The notes beneath the pieces are model-generated. The model did no database searches. It was given only the letters and a program-made list of their open reading frames with translations, and had not been told where the DNA came from. Made by a program: the position numbers and the translations under genes. From assembly GCA_963837635.1 (NCBI GenBank), contig CAWINY010000006.1, forward strand, positions 62,001-126,000: a DNA stretch of 64,000 nt, written 5' to 3'. Of the stretch, positions 24,831 through 32,875 are shown in pieces (positions within the stretch are counted from its first letter, which is position 1; the number at the start of each line of letters is the position of its first letter). The stretch comes from CAWINY01 sp963837635. Lineage in GTDB: Bacteria > Acidobacteriota > Terriglobia > Terriglobales > Acidobacteriaceae.

Positions 24831-25282
24831 CGTAGGTAGCGATGACCTAGAAAAGAATGTGGATAAAAAACGATCTGCGTTCGTAACGTACTGCGCTGTA
24901 TCCGTCCCGTTGGGTGAAAACCTCGTTGAAGGCTGGAATAGAACCCTTTAGTGCTTGGTCGACTCCCACTGACGGCGGATGGCCACTAGGCCGTTATCGA
25001 ACAGTCGAGCGCGCGAACTCCCACGCCTACATGCAATAAAACCCTGAGGCCGACCTTCCTGGAACCGATGATTGCTTCCACGCCACGCGTCCGGAGCTTG
25101 TCTGTCTCTGGACGTTTGACAACGAGTCTTGGTATTGACCAGCGTTCCTCGGTTCCGCGCTGCACCGCGTTCGGACTGATCAACACCGCAACGCGGAAGG
25201 TCCCATTTCCTCGTCGGGCCAAAAACCTGCAAGTAAGAATGAAAGCCATGGTGAATATGCACTGCCGCAGCCAACGGTCGCC
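24831..25282. other. Long upstream region of aprB
   Basis: The 826-base gap between the divergent aprB and DsrM-like genes holds no gene I can support. Minus-strand frames of about 108 residues at 24948-25315 show no family pattern. The part listed here has no clear repeat. The remainder holds two GTGA-N6-TCAC palindromes and an inverted-repeat region described separately. Confidence 0.5.
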
Positions 25283-25296
25283 GTGACCCAGATCAC
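25283..25296. promoter_or_regulatory. Crp/Fnr-type palindrome GTGA-N6-TCAC (site 1)
   Basis: GTGACCCAGATCAC is a GTGA/TCAC palindrome with six bases between the half-sites, the layout bound by Crp/Fnr-family regulators such as Crp and HcpR. It is about 450 bases upstream of aprB and 360 bases upstream of the DsrM-like gene. Identical spacing is found at 25550-25563 and 30377-30390. Confidence 0.4.
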
Positions 25297-25375
25297 TCTT
25301 GAACGTGAGAGCCAACCCACCTACGGAGCAGACTTATCACCTTAGTCCATGCGTGTTACGTACACGGGAAATCTT

Positions 25376-25435
25376 GCCGCCGGAGGCTGGCGAGCCGAGC
25401 GAAGGGTTTCCTCCGGGCGTGGAGCTGCCGGCGGT
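25376..25435. repeat. Overlapping inverted repeats, possible structured leader
   Basis: CCGCCGG (25377-25383) can pair with CCGGCGG (25428-25434). The overlapping CCGGAGG (25380-25386) can instead pair with CCTCCGG (25410-25416). The two 7-base stems exclude each other, as in attenuators or switches. No known riboswitch class was recognised. It lies about 220 bases before the DsrM-like gene. Confidence 0.4.
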
Positions 25436-25549
25436 TTCGCACCGAGATATTAGCACAACAGTACATGCGAATCAGCGTATCGGGAAAGGTGATTGGCGGA
25501 TCAATTCACTTTGTTCATGTCGGGTTATGGTCGTTCTGACCTGACATCG

Positions 25550-25563
25550 GTGACGAACATCAC
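25550..25563. promoter_or_regulatory. Crp/Fnr-type palindrome GTGA-N6-TCAC (site 2)
   Basis: GTGACGAACATCAC, with flanking CG and AG, is the second copy of the palindrome. It lies 94 bases upstream of the DsrM-like start codon, a position suited to controlling that operon. Confidence 0.45.
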
Positions 25564-25656
25564 AGCCCGCTGCAGCCGTTCCGCCCTATGTTTACGGTTA
25601 CAAGCCGGAAACAACGAAAAGGCTTTACTGCTGCAAATTTGTTCCTGGAGGGGAGC

Positions 25657-26592
25657 ATGGCTCTAACTGTGTACGCCGCTATTTGTATGGGCTTGGTGCT
25701 CTTTCTTATTGGATGTGTGCGCCGCGTCATCCAATATGCTTCACTGCCCATCCACCTGCGTTGGGAACTTTATCCCGTGCCGCATGAAGCGCCCGAGCGC
25801 GTCACCCACGGAGGTTCCTATTTCGAAACCACGGATTGGTGGACCAAACCCAAGCACTCCAATATGGCGGGCGAGCTTAGCTTCATGATTCCGGAGATGC
25901 TCTTCCTGAAAGGGCTGTGGGAGTTCAATCGCCGCCTTTGGTATTCCTCTTTTCTGTTTCACTTCGGTCTTTATATATTGATTGGGACCGTGGTGCTGGT
26001 GGCTGCCGGTGCTGGTCTGCCGGTCCTGGTGCCGAGCCTGGCCCACGGCAGCGCCTTAGTTCTGCTGGCCCATTTCTATAAGATCACCGGATGCATCGGT
26101 GCGGCGGCCTCCGCGCTCGGCGCGGTGTTGTTGTTGCTGCGCCGGATGACGGACCCGGCCCTGAAGAACTATACGAAACCGGCCGACTTCTTAAATCTCC
26201 TCTTGTTTATGGCGGCTTTCGCTGCCGTGGGCGCCGGCTACGTTCTGCGCCCGGCGGGAAGCGCGGGGATCGGGGACGTGGCAAGCGGTCTCTTTCACTT
26301 CAACACGAGTCTCCCGGTTAGTGGTTTGTTCGGCGTGGGACTGGTGCTAGCCGCCGCCCTGGTCGCCTACATCCCCTACACGCACATGGCTCACTTTATC
26401 GCCAAGTACTTCACCTATCACAACGTCCGCTGGGACGACACACCGAACATGCGGGGCAGCAGCATCGAGGCAAAAATTGCAGAGTGCCTGACCTACAAGC
26501 CCACCTGGTCGGCGGCCCATGTGGGCGCCGACGGCAAGAAGAACTGGGTAGATATCGCAACATCGAATCCGGCACGGGAGGTGCGGAAATAA
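25657..26592 (+). CDS. DsrM/TmcC-like membrane cytochrome b subunit
   Basis: The 311-residue product is a NarI/HdrE-type membrane protein with about five to six hydrophobic segments and histidines in HFYKIT, YIPYTHMAHF and the first helices that could hold haem b. It has LPIHLRWELYPVPHE after the first segment, as in TmcC-type subunits. The ATG at 25657 was chosen for the GGAGGGGAG upstream, over an open frame from 25588. It probably exchanges electrons with menaquinol and partners the HdrD-like protein encoded next, whose start overlaps its stop (TAATG). It is a paralogue in function of the canonical DsrM at 35399, with low visible similarity. Confidence 0.85.
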   Translation: MALTVYAAICMGLVLFLIGCVRRVIQYASLPIHLRWELYPVPHEAPERVTHGGSYFETTDWWTKPKHSNMAGELSFMIPEMLFLKGLWEFNRRLWYSSFLFHFGLYILIGTVVLVAAGAGLPVLVPSLAHGSALVLLAHFYKITGCIGAAASALGAVLLLLRRMTDPALKNYTKPADFLNLLLFMAAFAAVGAGYVLRPAGSAGIGDVASGLFHFNTSLPVSGLFGVGLVLAAALVAYIPYTHMAHFIAKYFTYHNVRWDDTPNMRGSSIEAKIAECLTYKPTWSAAHVGADGKKNWVDIATSNPAREVRK

Positions 26593-28199
26593 TGAAGAAG
26601 CACATCGACCTACGCGATCTGTCGCGCACAGACCGACAACCGCTCACGCACCTGGAAAACACGGATCTGATGCCGCTGCCCGCTCCCTTGGATACTCCGG
26701 CCAAAGATCACGCTTGGGCTCCGCTCTCCCAGCAGGCCAAGGATACGACCGAGTGCTTTCTGGATGACACCTGCGCGCTCAACCTTCCCAAGCCTCAGAC
26801 TCCTGAAGAAGAGAAGCAGCTGGTCGCGAAGTTCATATCTGGCCTGGAGAAGCTGTTCACCAAGGAAAACAACTGGACGCTTCTGCAGCCACTGCTACTC
26901 ACTATGGAGCACTGCACCGGTTGCCAGACCTGCGCCGATGCCTGCCACATCTTTGAAGCCAGCGGCGGCAACGAGCTGTATCGTCCCACGTTCCGGTCGG
27001 AGGCGATCCGCCGGTTGTATTTCAAATACGTCAAGCACGGTGGCCTGATCTCGGCTTGGCAACACGGGGACATTGAACTGAATTGGCCCATGGTGGCGCG
27101 GCTCGCCGAATTGGCGCATCGTTGCAACCTGTGCCGGCGCTGTGCCCAGACCTGCCCCATCGGTTGCGACAACGCGCTGGTGGCTCGCGAACTCCGTAAA
27201 TTATTCAGCCAGGAGATGGGCATCTCGGCCAAGGAAGTACACGACCAGGGCTCCATGCTGCAGCTCAAGGTAGGTTCCTCGACGGGCATGAACTCGATTG
27301 TGGTCAAGGACAACGTCGATTTCGTCGACGAGGATACTTCCGAAAAGACCGGCATGGAGATTCACACCCCGTGGGACGTGGTAGGGGCCGATATTCTGCT
27401 GATCCACAACGCGGGTGAAATCATGGCTTGGCCGGAGAACATCGGCGCTTTTGCGGCGATTTTCCAAGCGGCCGGGCTCAGCTGGACCCTGTCCTCGGAT
27501 CTGGCCGGCTATGACTCGATCAACTACGGGTTGTGGTATGACGACTCCATGTTCGCACGAACCGCCATCCTGCACGGGCAAGCAGCGGCGAAACTCAAGG
27601 TCAAGAAGATCGTGCTGGGCGAGTGCGGACACGCGCATAAATCCTTGTCTGTCATTGCCGACCGGGTGCTCTGCGGCGATCTGAACATTCCCCGGGAAAG
27701 CTCGATGACGCTGCTCCGCGACCTCATCATGGACGGCCGCATCAAGTGTGACCCTTCCCGCAACGATTTCCCGGTGACCCTGCATGACCCTTGCAACATG
27801 GTGCGTCTCATGGGTGTGGTCGAACCGCAGCGCGAGATCCTGCGCAAGATTTGCCCGCAGTTCCGCGAGATGGAACCCCACGGCGTCCATAACTACTGCT
27901 GTGGCGGCGGCAGCGGCATGGCGATCATGAAGGGTGGTAACTTCCCCGACTGGCGCATGCACGTCCCCGGGCGCAAGAAGATGCAGCAGGTTCTCGATGC
28001 CTTCTCGGAATGCATCGGACCCGAGACCAACAAGTATCTGTGCGCGCCGTGCAGCAATTGCAAGGGCCAGATGCGCGACATCCTGAGCTACTACGACCTG
28101 TGGGAGAAGAACCACATCCTGTACGGCGGCTTGGTGGAACTCATCGTCAATTCGATGGTGAATGTGAAGCCTGGCTATCTCGAGTGGGAAATGCACTAG
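26592..28199 (+). CDS. DsrK/TmcB/HdrD-like iron-sulfur protein
   Basis: The 535-residue cytoplasmic protein has two ferredoxin motifs (CTGCQTCADACH near residue 109 and CNLCRRCAQTCP near residue 179) and HdrD-type CCG domains: GECGHAHKS, HDPCNMVRLMG, NYCCGGGSG and LCAPCSNCKG. This is the catalytic [4Fe-4S] site layout that handles disulfides in HdrD and DsrK. With the membrane subunit it would form a two-gene module that couples thiol-disulfide chemistry to the quinone pool. No periplasmic JOP-type or TmcA-type partner is encoded here. A strong terminator follows. Confidence 0.87.
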   Translation: MKKHIDLRDLSRTDRQPLTHLENTDLMPLPAPLDTPAKDHAWAPLSQQAKDTTECFLDDTCALNLPKPQTPEEEKQLVAKFISGLEKLFTKENNWTLLQPLLLTMEHCTGCQTCADACHIFEASGGNELYRPTFRSEAIRRLYFKYVKHGGLISAWQHGDIELNWPMVARLAELAHRCNLCRRCAQTCPIGCDNALVARELRKLFSQEMGISAKEVHDQGSMLQLKVGSSTGMNSIVVKDNVDFVDEDTSEKTGMEIHTPWDVVGADILLIHNAGEIMAWPENIGAFAAIFQAAGLSWTLSSDLAGYDSINYGLWYDDSMFARTAILHGQAAAKLKVKKIVLGECGHAHKSLSVIADRVLCGDLNIPRESSMTLLRDLIMDGRIKCDPSRNDFPVTLHDPCNMVRLMGVVEPQREILRKICPQFREMEPHGVHNYCCGGGSGMAIMKGGNFPDWRMHVPGRKKMQQVLDAFSECIGPETNKYLCAPCSNCKGQMRDILSYYDLWEKNHILYGGLVELIVNSMVNVKPGYLEWEMH

Positions 28200-28238
28200 G
28201 AAGCTGCTCTAGGCACCTCATTTTGTCTTGCTAAGTGG

Positions 28239-28275
28239 ACCGGATCGCGGGAAGTTCGCGATCCGGTTTCTTTTT
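28239..28275 (+). terminator. Rho-independent terminator of the DsrMK-like operon
   Basis: ACCGGATCGCG (28239-28249) pairs perfectly with CGCGATCCGGT (28257-28267) and is followed by TTCTTTTT. It lies 40 bases after the stop codon. Confidence 0.92.
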
Positions 28276-28341
28276 GCCCTGAATTGTCATTCTGATCCTC
28301 GTATCTTTCTGCGTCCCATGCAATGGCTCCCTGTATAGGGA

Positions 28342-28785
28342 TCACTTTTTCAAAATTGCGACTAATCCGATAATTGTTCCAACAAGCCCCGTCAGGGCGG
28401 TGGTCAGGATTCCGATGATCTTCAAGCGGAATTCCCAAGCTTTGCGTCTTTCCTCTTTAACGGCTTGGTACAACTGTGATTCTGTTGCGTTAGACAAATA
28501 CTGATTGCCATACTGATCACTATCCCACACCAAACCGTCGAGCCTGACGTAGTGCTTCTGGGCTCGGCGCACTAGCTGCCGACTTCGCAACTCGGCAAGT
28601 GCGTTCCGGTATTCATCAGCCTCGAACGCACGGTCACGCATGATCTCCTGACGGGCTTGCCAAGATGCCTTCGCCAAACCAGAATCAAATGAGCGCTCAA
28701 TGACCAAAGCCTGCTGTCTCAGACTCCATTTCGGAAAGAGTCTGGCAAACTTTTTCAATAGGTGAAGTTTTGCTGGTACGTTCAT
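28342..28785 (-). CDS. Hypothetical protein with C-terminal membrane segment
   Basis: The 147-residue product is basic and helical with a tail segment of about 22 hydrophobic residues (IIGILTTALTGLVGTIIGLVAIL), so it is probably a tail-anchored membrane protein. No family was recognised. Residues about 40-75 resemble a generic helical charged domain. It is in the same direction as the siroheme gene and lies beside a zinc-ribbon membrane protein, with no known link to sulfur metabolism. Confidence 0.6.
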   Translation of the reverse strand: MNVPAKLHLLKKFARLFPKWSLRQQALVIERSFDSGLAKASWQARQEIMRDRAFEADEYRNALAELRSRQLVRRAQKHYVRLDGLVWDSDQYGNQYLSNATESQLYQAVKEERRKAWEFRLKIIGILTTALTGLVGTIIGLVAILKK

Positions 28786-28818
28786 TATGCGACACCGGGC
28801 ATGTTATTTTGCCTCTGG

Positions 28819-29154
28819 CTAGTTCGCATCGCAGCCATCTGAGTGAACTGTGATAGTTCCAGTCTTAATGTCGTTGATCTGCTCTTGTACTCTGTCCGCT
28901 TTCATTTCTTCGGAAGCGCAGTGGACTTCGTGAATCTTAGTCACGATCCAACTGACGATAATGAAGCCCAAGACAATGATGATTAGAAGGGCAGCTACTT
29001 TTTGCACGCCCCAACCCGAATTCGGCTTCAGTGTAGTGGGCGGAGCATCTTCACCGGGTACGCTCGCTGCCTCAGCTACCGGGTTGCCGCACGAGGGGCA
29101 AAATCCACCCTCGCCCGATAATTGTGTTCCGCAATGCACACAGTGCAGCGCCAT
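28819..29154 (-). CDS. Zinc-ribbon membrane protein
   Basis: The 111-residue protein begins CVHCGTQLSGEGGFCPSCGNP, a zinc ribbon with two CxxC pairs, followed by a proline-rich linker and one hydrophobic segment (residues about 52-72). The C-terminal part carries two further cysteines and is probably outside the cytoplasm. Such proteins are common and uncharacterised in soil bacteria. Confidence 0.65.
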   Translation of the reverse strand: MALHCVHCGTQLSGEGGFCPSCGNPVAEAASVPGEDAPPTTLKPNSGWGVQKVAALLIIIVLGFIIVSWIVTKIHEVHCASEEMKADRVQEQINDIKTGTITVHSDGCDAN

Positions 29155-29273
29155 GCTGTCCTCTCCAGGTTTTGGGTTCCGCCATGTGCACTGGAGCTTA
29201 CACCGGGGTCAATTGCTCAGGGAAGGCTCAAATTGCGGGCGGCACCCTCGCTGTTTTGGCTCCTTAGATGAAC

Positions 29274-29301
29274 ATGCCCCCGGACTCCTAGCCGGGGGCA
29301 T
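29274..29301. terminator. Hairpin between zinc-ribbon and siroheme genes
   Basis: ATGCCCCCGG (29274-29283) pairs with CCGGGGGCAT (29292-29301), with an eight-base loop. It may end the minus-strand siroheme-gene transcript. No T run is seen. Confidence 0.4.
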
Positions 29302-29340
29302 CGTGTAGAATCAATAAGTTACGTGTTTTTCAACGCTCCT

Positions 29341-29430
29341 GTGCCGTCCCTACGGGACTCGGACCACAATTCTCGCTATCACCCCGGGGCTTACGCCCCG
29401 GGCTATTGTCTGCCGCCCCTCCGGGGCTGA
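29341..29430. repeat. Dispersed repeat (GCCGTCCCTACGGGACTC family), copy 1
   Basis: A roughly 90-base unit with three short hairpins (CCGTCCC-TA-CGGGACTC, CCCCGGGGC-type and CCCCTCCGGGG-type) is repeated in diverged form at 52556-52650. Its end supplies the last codons of the siroheme synthase gene on the minus strand. Confidence 0.75.
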
Positions 29431-30161
29431 AGCGAAGCGCTCGCTCGCGGAACCTTCTTCTTGGGTCGCTGCGCCTTTCCCGATTTGTGGCTCTCCACGA
29501 ACTGTTCCAACGATTCGCGGCTGGCGATCTCAGCCATCGCCTTCCGCCGCTCCTCTCCCGACAAGTCCTGGCGAAGGATTTTCTCCCGCATCTTGCCCAC
29601 CTGCTCGACCCACAGAGCGTACTCCGGTCCGAACTGCTGCTCCAGTTCGGTGCGCAAGCGGTGGGCCAGGGCAGGACTTCGTCCGCCGGTCGAAATGGCG
29701 ATCTGCAGCGGGCCCCGGCGCACGACCGCGGGGTAGAAGAAATCGCAGTGCGGGGGATCATCGACGGCATTGCACAGGACGCCGTGTTTTCCACAAGCAC
29801 GGAACACCGATTGGTTGATGGCGCTCGAATTGGTGGCGGCTACCACCAGGAACGCGCCCGCCACATCGGCGGCCTTGAACTCACGCTGCTGCCATTGCAA
29901 CTTCCCGGCCCGCGCCTGGGATTGGATCCAGCGCGTGGCCTGGGGGGCGATCACCACCACCCGCGCCTGGCTGCACAGCAGACCGGCAGCTTTACCCTGG
30001 GCGATTTTGCCCGCGCCGACGACCACGCACTTGCGGCGCTCAAGCTTGATGAAGATGGGGAACAACGGCTTTTCCAAGTTCTGGCTCCCTCTAGATCGTA
30101 GCCTGGAACCGGTTTCCGGCGAACCGCTCCCGAGACGCGCATTACCACCTGGCCTACCCAT
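29403..30161 (-). CDS. Siroheme synthase, Met8/CysG-N type
   Basis: The 252-residue product matches the bifunctional precorrin-2 dehydrogenase/ferrochelatase that makes siroheme: PLFPIFIKLERRKCVVVGAGKIAQGKA, an NAD-binding fold, followed by AVVRRGPLQIAISTGGRSPALAHRLR, the dimerisation and metal-insertion region. It has no methyltransferase domain; that is encoded separately by cobA. The frame starts at an ATG at 30161, but a TTG about 28 codons later, just before LEKPLFPIF, is also possible. The last dozen residues come from a repeat element. Siroheme is required by DsrAB encoded divergently next to it. Confidence 0.85.
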   Translation of the reverse strand: MGRPGGNARLGSGSPETGSRLRSRGSQNLEKPLFPIFIKLERRKCVVVGAGKIAQGKAAGLLCSQARVVVIAPQATRWIQSQARAGKLQWQQREFKAADVAGAFLVVAATNSSAINQSVFRACGKHGVLCNAVDDPPHCDFFYPAVVRRGPLQIAISTGGRSPALAHRLRTELEQQFGPEYALWVEQVGKMREKILRQDLSGEERRKAMAEIASRESLEQFVESHKSGKAQRPKKKVPRASASLQPRRGGRQ

Positions 30162-30376
30162 CCGATCGTCCTAACTTACCTTACTTACCTTAGTCCTTGT
30201 GGCTCCGCATTTAGGCCTTTAGGCTTCCACATACCGACCGTGTAGTATTGGCCTGCATCTGCGCATTGTAGGCTGTTTCTCATCGGAGGTAAGTCCACTA
30301 AACCACTGGACATAATGGGAGATATGCCGTTTGACCGGCTTGCTTGGCGGGCTGCGTTCATCTCTCACGTTGCCAA
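30162..30376. other. Divergent upstream region of the siroheme gene and dsrA
   Basis: The 421-base gap (30162-30582) has no gene. The first part holds short TTACCTTACTTACCTTAG tandem units. The rest includes a GTGA-N6-TCAC palindrome and AATGCATAGTGAATGCATA direct repeats about 175 bases before dsrA. No promoter hexamers were identified with confidence. Confidence 0.4.
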
Positions 30377-30390
30377 GTGACGCGTGTCAC
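30377..30390. promoter_or_regulatory. Crp/Fnr-type palindrome GTGA-N6-TCAC (site 3)
   Basis: GTGACGCGTGTCAC is a GTGA/TCAC palindrome extending to GTGAC/GTCAC, 193 bases upstream of the dsrA start. It shares half-sites and spacing with the two sites in the apr/DsrMK-like gap, which suggests a common regulator. Confidence 0.42.
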
Positions 30391-30582
30391 CGTCAACCGT
30401 CCAGCGCGCAATGCATAGTGAATGCATATTCAACTTGGCATCGTACAGCGAGGTGGACGCCTCCATCGTGAAAAGAAGGGTCTTCATCGCGATCTCGTAG
30501 CGTCTGCTTGGATTCGACGGAAAGCGCCACCTGCGAAGCAACACGTCCAGTTGGTTTTAAGCCAATAAGGAGAGTTTTTGCT

Positions 30583-31779
30583 ATGGCTGATTCGGGCAAA
30601 CAAAAGCCTAAGACGGAGATGCTGGACCAATTAGAGAAGGGACCCTGGCCCAGTTTCGTCAAGGAAATCAAGGCTGCCTGCGAGACCAGTGACACCCCCA
30701 AGGATCTGCTGGGGCAACTGGAACTCTCGTACACGGAAAAGAAAGGCCACTGGAAGCACGGCGGCCTGGTGGGCGTGATGGGCTATGGCGGCGGCGTCAT
30801 CGGCCGTTACAGCGATATCCCGGAACAGTTTCCGGCTGTGGCCCACTTCCACACCATGCGTTTGAACCAACCCGCCGGCTGGTTCTACAACAGTGACGCG
30901 ATCCGCACCATCTGCGACATCTGGGAAAAGCACGGTTCCGGTCTCACCAACATGCACGGCTCGACCGGCGACATCGTTCTCCTCGGCACCACGACCGACG
31001 AGTTGGAACCTACGTTCAAGGACTTCACTGAGGCCGGCTTCGATCTGGGCGGCTCCGGCTCCGACGTGCGTACCCCCTCCTGCTGCAACGGAAAAGCGCG
31101 TTGCGAGTGGGCCTGCTACGACACGATGAAGACCTGCTACGACCTCACCATGAATTACCAGGACGAGCTGCACCGTCCGGCGTTCCCCTACAAGTTCAAG
31201 TTCAAGTTCTCGGGATGCCCGAACGACTGCGTGGCCTCCATCGCGCGTTCCGACATGTCCGTCATCGGCACCTGGAAGGACGACATTCAGGTCGATGCAG
31301 CCGAAGTGGCGAACTATGCCAAGGCTGGTCTGAACATCGAGAAGGAAGTTTGCAGTCTCTGCCCCAGCAAGTGCATGGAATGGGATGGCAAGAAGCTGGA
31401 CATCGACAACCGCGCATGTGTCCATTGCATGCACTGCATCAACGTCATGTCCAAGGCGCTGCGTCCCGGCAAAGAAAAAGGGGCGGTCATTCTGCTCGGC
31501 GCCAAGGCCCCGATCATTCAGGGCGCTCTGCTCGCTTCGGTCCTGGTTCCCTTCGTGCCGGAAGCCGAAATTGAAGACACGATCAAGGAACTCTGCAGCC
31601 GCATTTGGGAGTTCTGGGATGAGTACGGCAGAAACCGCGAACGCATCGGCGAACTGATTCAGCGTGTCGGCATGCCGGCGTTCCTTGACGGCATCGGTCT
31701 GGATCCGACTCCTGAAATGGTTTCGGCACCCAGAGATAACCCGTACATCTACTTCCAAGCCGAGAAGGAGGGTGACTAA
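30583..31779 (+). CDS. dsrA: Dissimilatory sulfite reductase alpha subunit
   Basis: DsrA with DsrB reduces sulfite, loading sulfur on DsrC, or runs in reverse. The 398-residue product starts at ATG 30583 with AAGGAG ahead of it. It has the siroheme-[4Fe-4S] cysteines (TPSCCNGKARCEWACYD and FSGCPNDCVASIARSD) and an inserted ferredoxin domain (CSLCPSKCMEW, CVHCMHCINVM). Near the N-terminus GPWPSFVKEIK and YSDIPEQFPAVAHFHTMR fit reductive bacterial-type DsrA. The stop overlaps the dsrB start (TAATG). Confidence 0.97.
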   Translation: MADSGKQKPKTEMLDQLEKGPWPSFVKEIKAACETSDTPKDLLGQLELSYTEKKGHWKHGGLVGVMGYGGGVIGRYSDIPEQFPAVAHFHTMRLNQPAGWFYNSDAIRTICDIWEKHGSGLTNMHGSTGDIVLLGTTTDELEPTFKDFTEAGFDLGGSGSDVRTPSCCNGKARCEWACYDTMKTCYDLTMNYQDELHRPAFPYKFKFKFSGCPNDCVASIARSDMSVIGTWKDDIQVDAAEVANYAKAGLNIEKEVCSLCPSKCMEWDGKKLDIDNRACVHCMHCINVMSKALRPGKEKGAVILLGAKAPIIQGALLASVLVPFVPEAEIEDTIKELCSRIWEFWDEYGRNRERIGELIQRVGMPAFLDGIGLDPTPEMVSAPRDNPYIYFQAEKEGD

Positions 31780-32861
31780 TGAGCACCGTGCCAACTAAAA
31801 GACTGACCGATATCGGACCGCCGAAATTCGACAAGTACCTTCCTCCGATCATCAAGAAGAACTACGGCACGTGGAAGTATCACGAGAACCTCGCGCCGGG
31901 CGTGCTCTGTCACGTGGGCGAATCGGGCGACCGCCTCTATACGGTTCGCGCGGCCACCTGCCGTCTGACCAGCATCCAGACCCTGCGCCTGTTTGCGGCT
32001 CTGGCGGACAAGTATTCAGGCGGCTATCTCCGCTTCACCAGCCGGAACAATGTCGAGTTCCTGCTCGATAACAAGGCGAACATCGAGCCGCTGAAGAAAG
32101 AATTGTTCGAACACGGCTTCCCGGTTGGCGGCACCAACAATGCGATCAGCAACATCGTGCACACGCAGGGCTGGGTGCATTGCCACTCGGCGGCGACCGA
32201 TGCGTCGGGCATCGTGAAGTGCGTCATGGATGCGCTTTACGACCGCTTCACGCATGAAGATCTGCCGGCGAAGTTGCGCATCGCGCTGGCTTGCTGTTTG
32301 AACATGTGCGGCGCCGTGCATTGCTCGGACATCGCCATCCTCGGCGTGCATCGTGTGGTGCCGAAGATCGATCACACTCAGGTTCCTCGCGTTTGCGAAG
32401 TGCCTTCGGTGATCTCGTCGTGCCCGACGGGCGCCATCCGTCCGGTCACGGTCGACGGCAAGAACTCGGTCGAGATCGTCGGCGAGCAGTGCATGTACTG
32501 CGGCAACTGCTACACGGTATGCCCGGCGATGCCGATCGCCGATCCGGACATGGACGGTCTGTCCATCTGGGTTGGAGGCAAGGTCAGCAACGCCCGCAGC
32601 CAGCCGAAGTTCTCCAAACTGGCGATTCCGTTCCTGCCCAACAATCCGCCACGCTGGCCCGAGGTGGTGGAGGCGGTGGTCAAGATCGTGGACGTGTACG
32701 CCAAGGGCGCACGCAAGTACGAGCGTGTGGGCGAGTGGATCGAGCGCATCGGTTGGCCGCGGTTCTTCGAGCTGACCGGCTTCGAGTTCACCCGTTACCA
32801 CATTGACGACTTCAAACACGCGGGTCTGTCGTATGCCCGTTCGGCGCAAATTCGCTACTGA
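31779..32861 (+). CDS. dsrB: Dissimilatory sulfite reductase beta subunit
   Basis: The 360-residue product carries the functional siroheme cluster residues in CCLNMCGAVHCSDIAI, substrate-region GWVHCHSAATDASG, and the ferredoxin domain CMYCGNCYTVCPAMP. It begins DIGPPKFDKYLPP and ends with the arginine-rich FTRYHIDDFKHAG helix common to DsrB. It is coupled to dsrA by a one-base overlap and followed after 14 bases by dsrL. Confidence 0.97.
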   Translation: MSTVPTKRLTDIGPPKFDKYLPPIIKKNYGTWKYHENLAPGVLCHVGESGDRLYTVRAATCRLTSIQTLRLFAALADKYSGGYLRFTSRNNVEFLLDNKANIEPLKKELFEHGFPVGGTNNAISNIVHTQGWVHCHSAATDASGIVKCVMDALYDRFTHEDLPAKLRIALACCLNMCGAVHCSDIAILGVHRVVPKIDHTQVPRVCEVPSVISSCPTGAIRPVTVDGKNSVEIVGEQCMYCGNCYTVCPAMPIADPDMDGLSIWVGGKVSNARSQPKFSKLAIPFLPNNPPRWPEVVEAVVKIVDVYAKGARKYERVGEWIERIGWPRFFELTGFEFTRYHIDDFKHAGLSYARSAQIRY

Positions 32862-32875
32862 TTTAATGGTGGGTC

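Noticed and set aside
24948..25315. Minus-strand frames of about 108 residues in the apr/DsrM-like gap
   Set aside because: No family pattern, no convincing ribosome-binding site, and one of them overlaps an operator-like palindrome. A degraded gene cannot be excluded.
25376..25435. Assignment of the GC-rich folded segment to a named riboswitch (molybdenum cofactor, SAH, ZTP, glycine)
   Set aside because: None of the conserved core sequences I know for these classes is present; only the alternative stems are reported.
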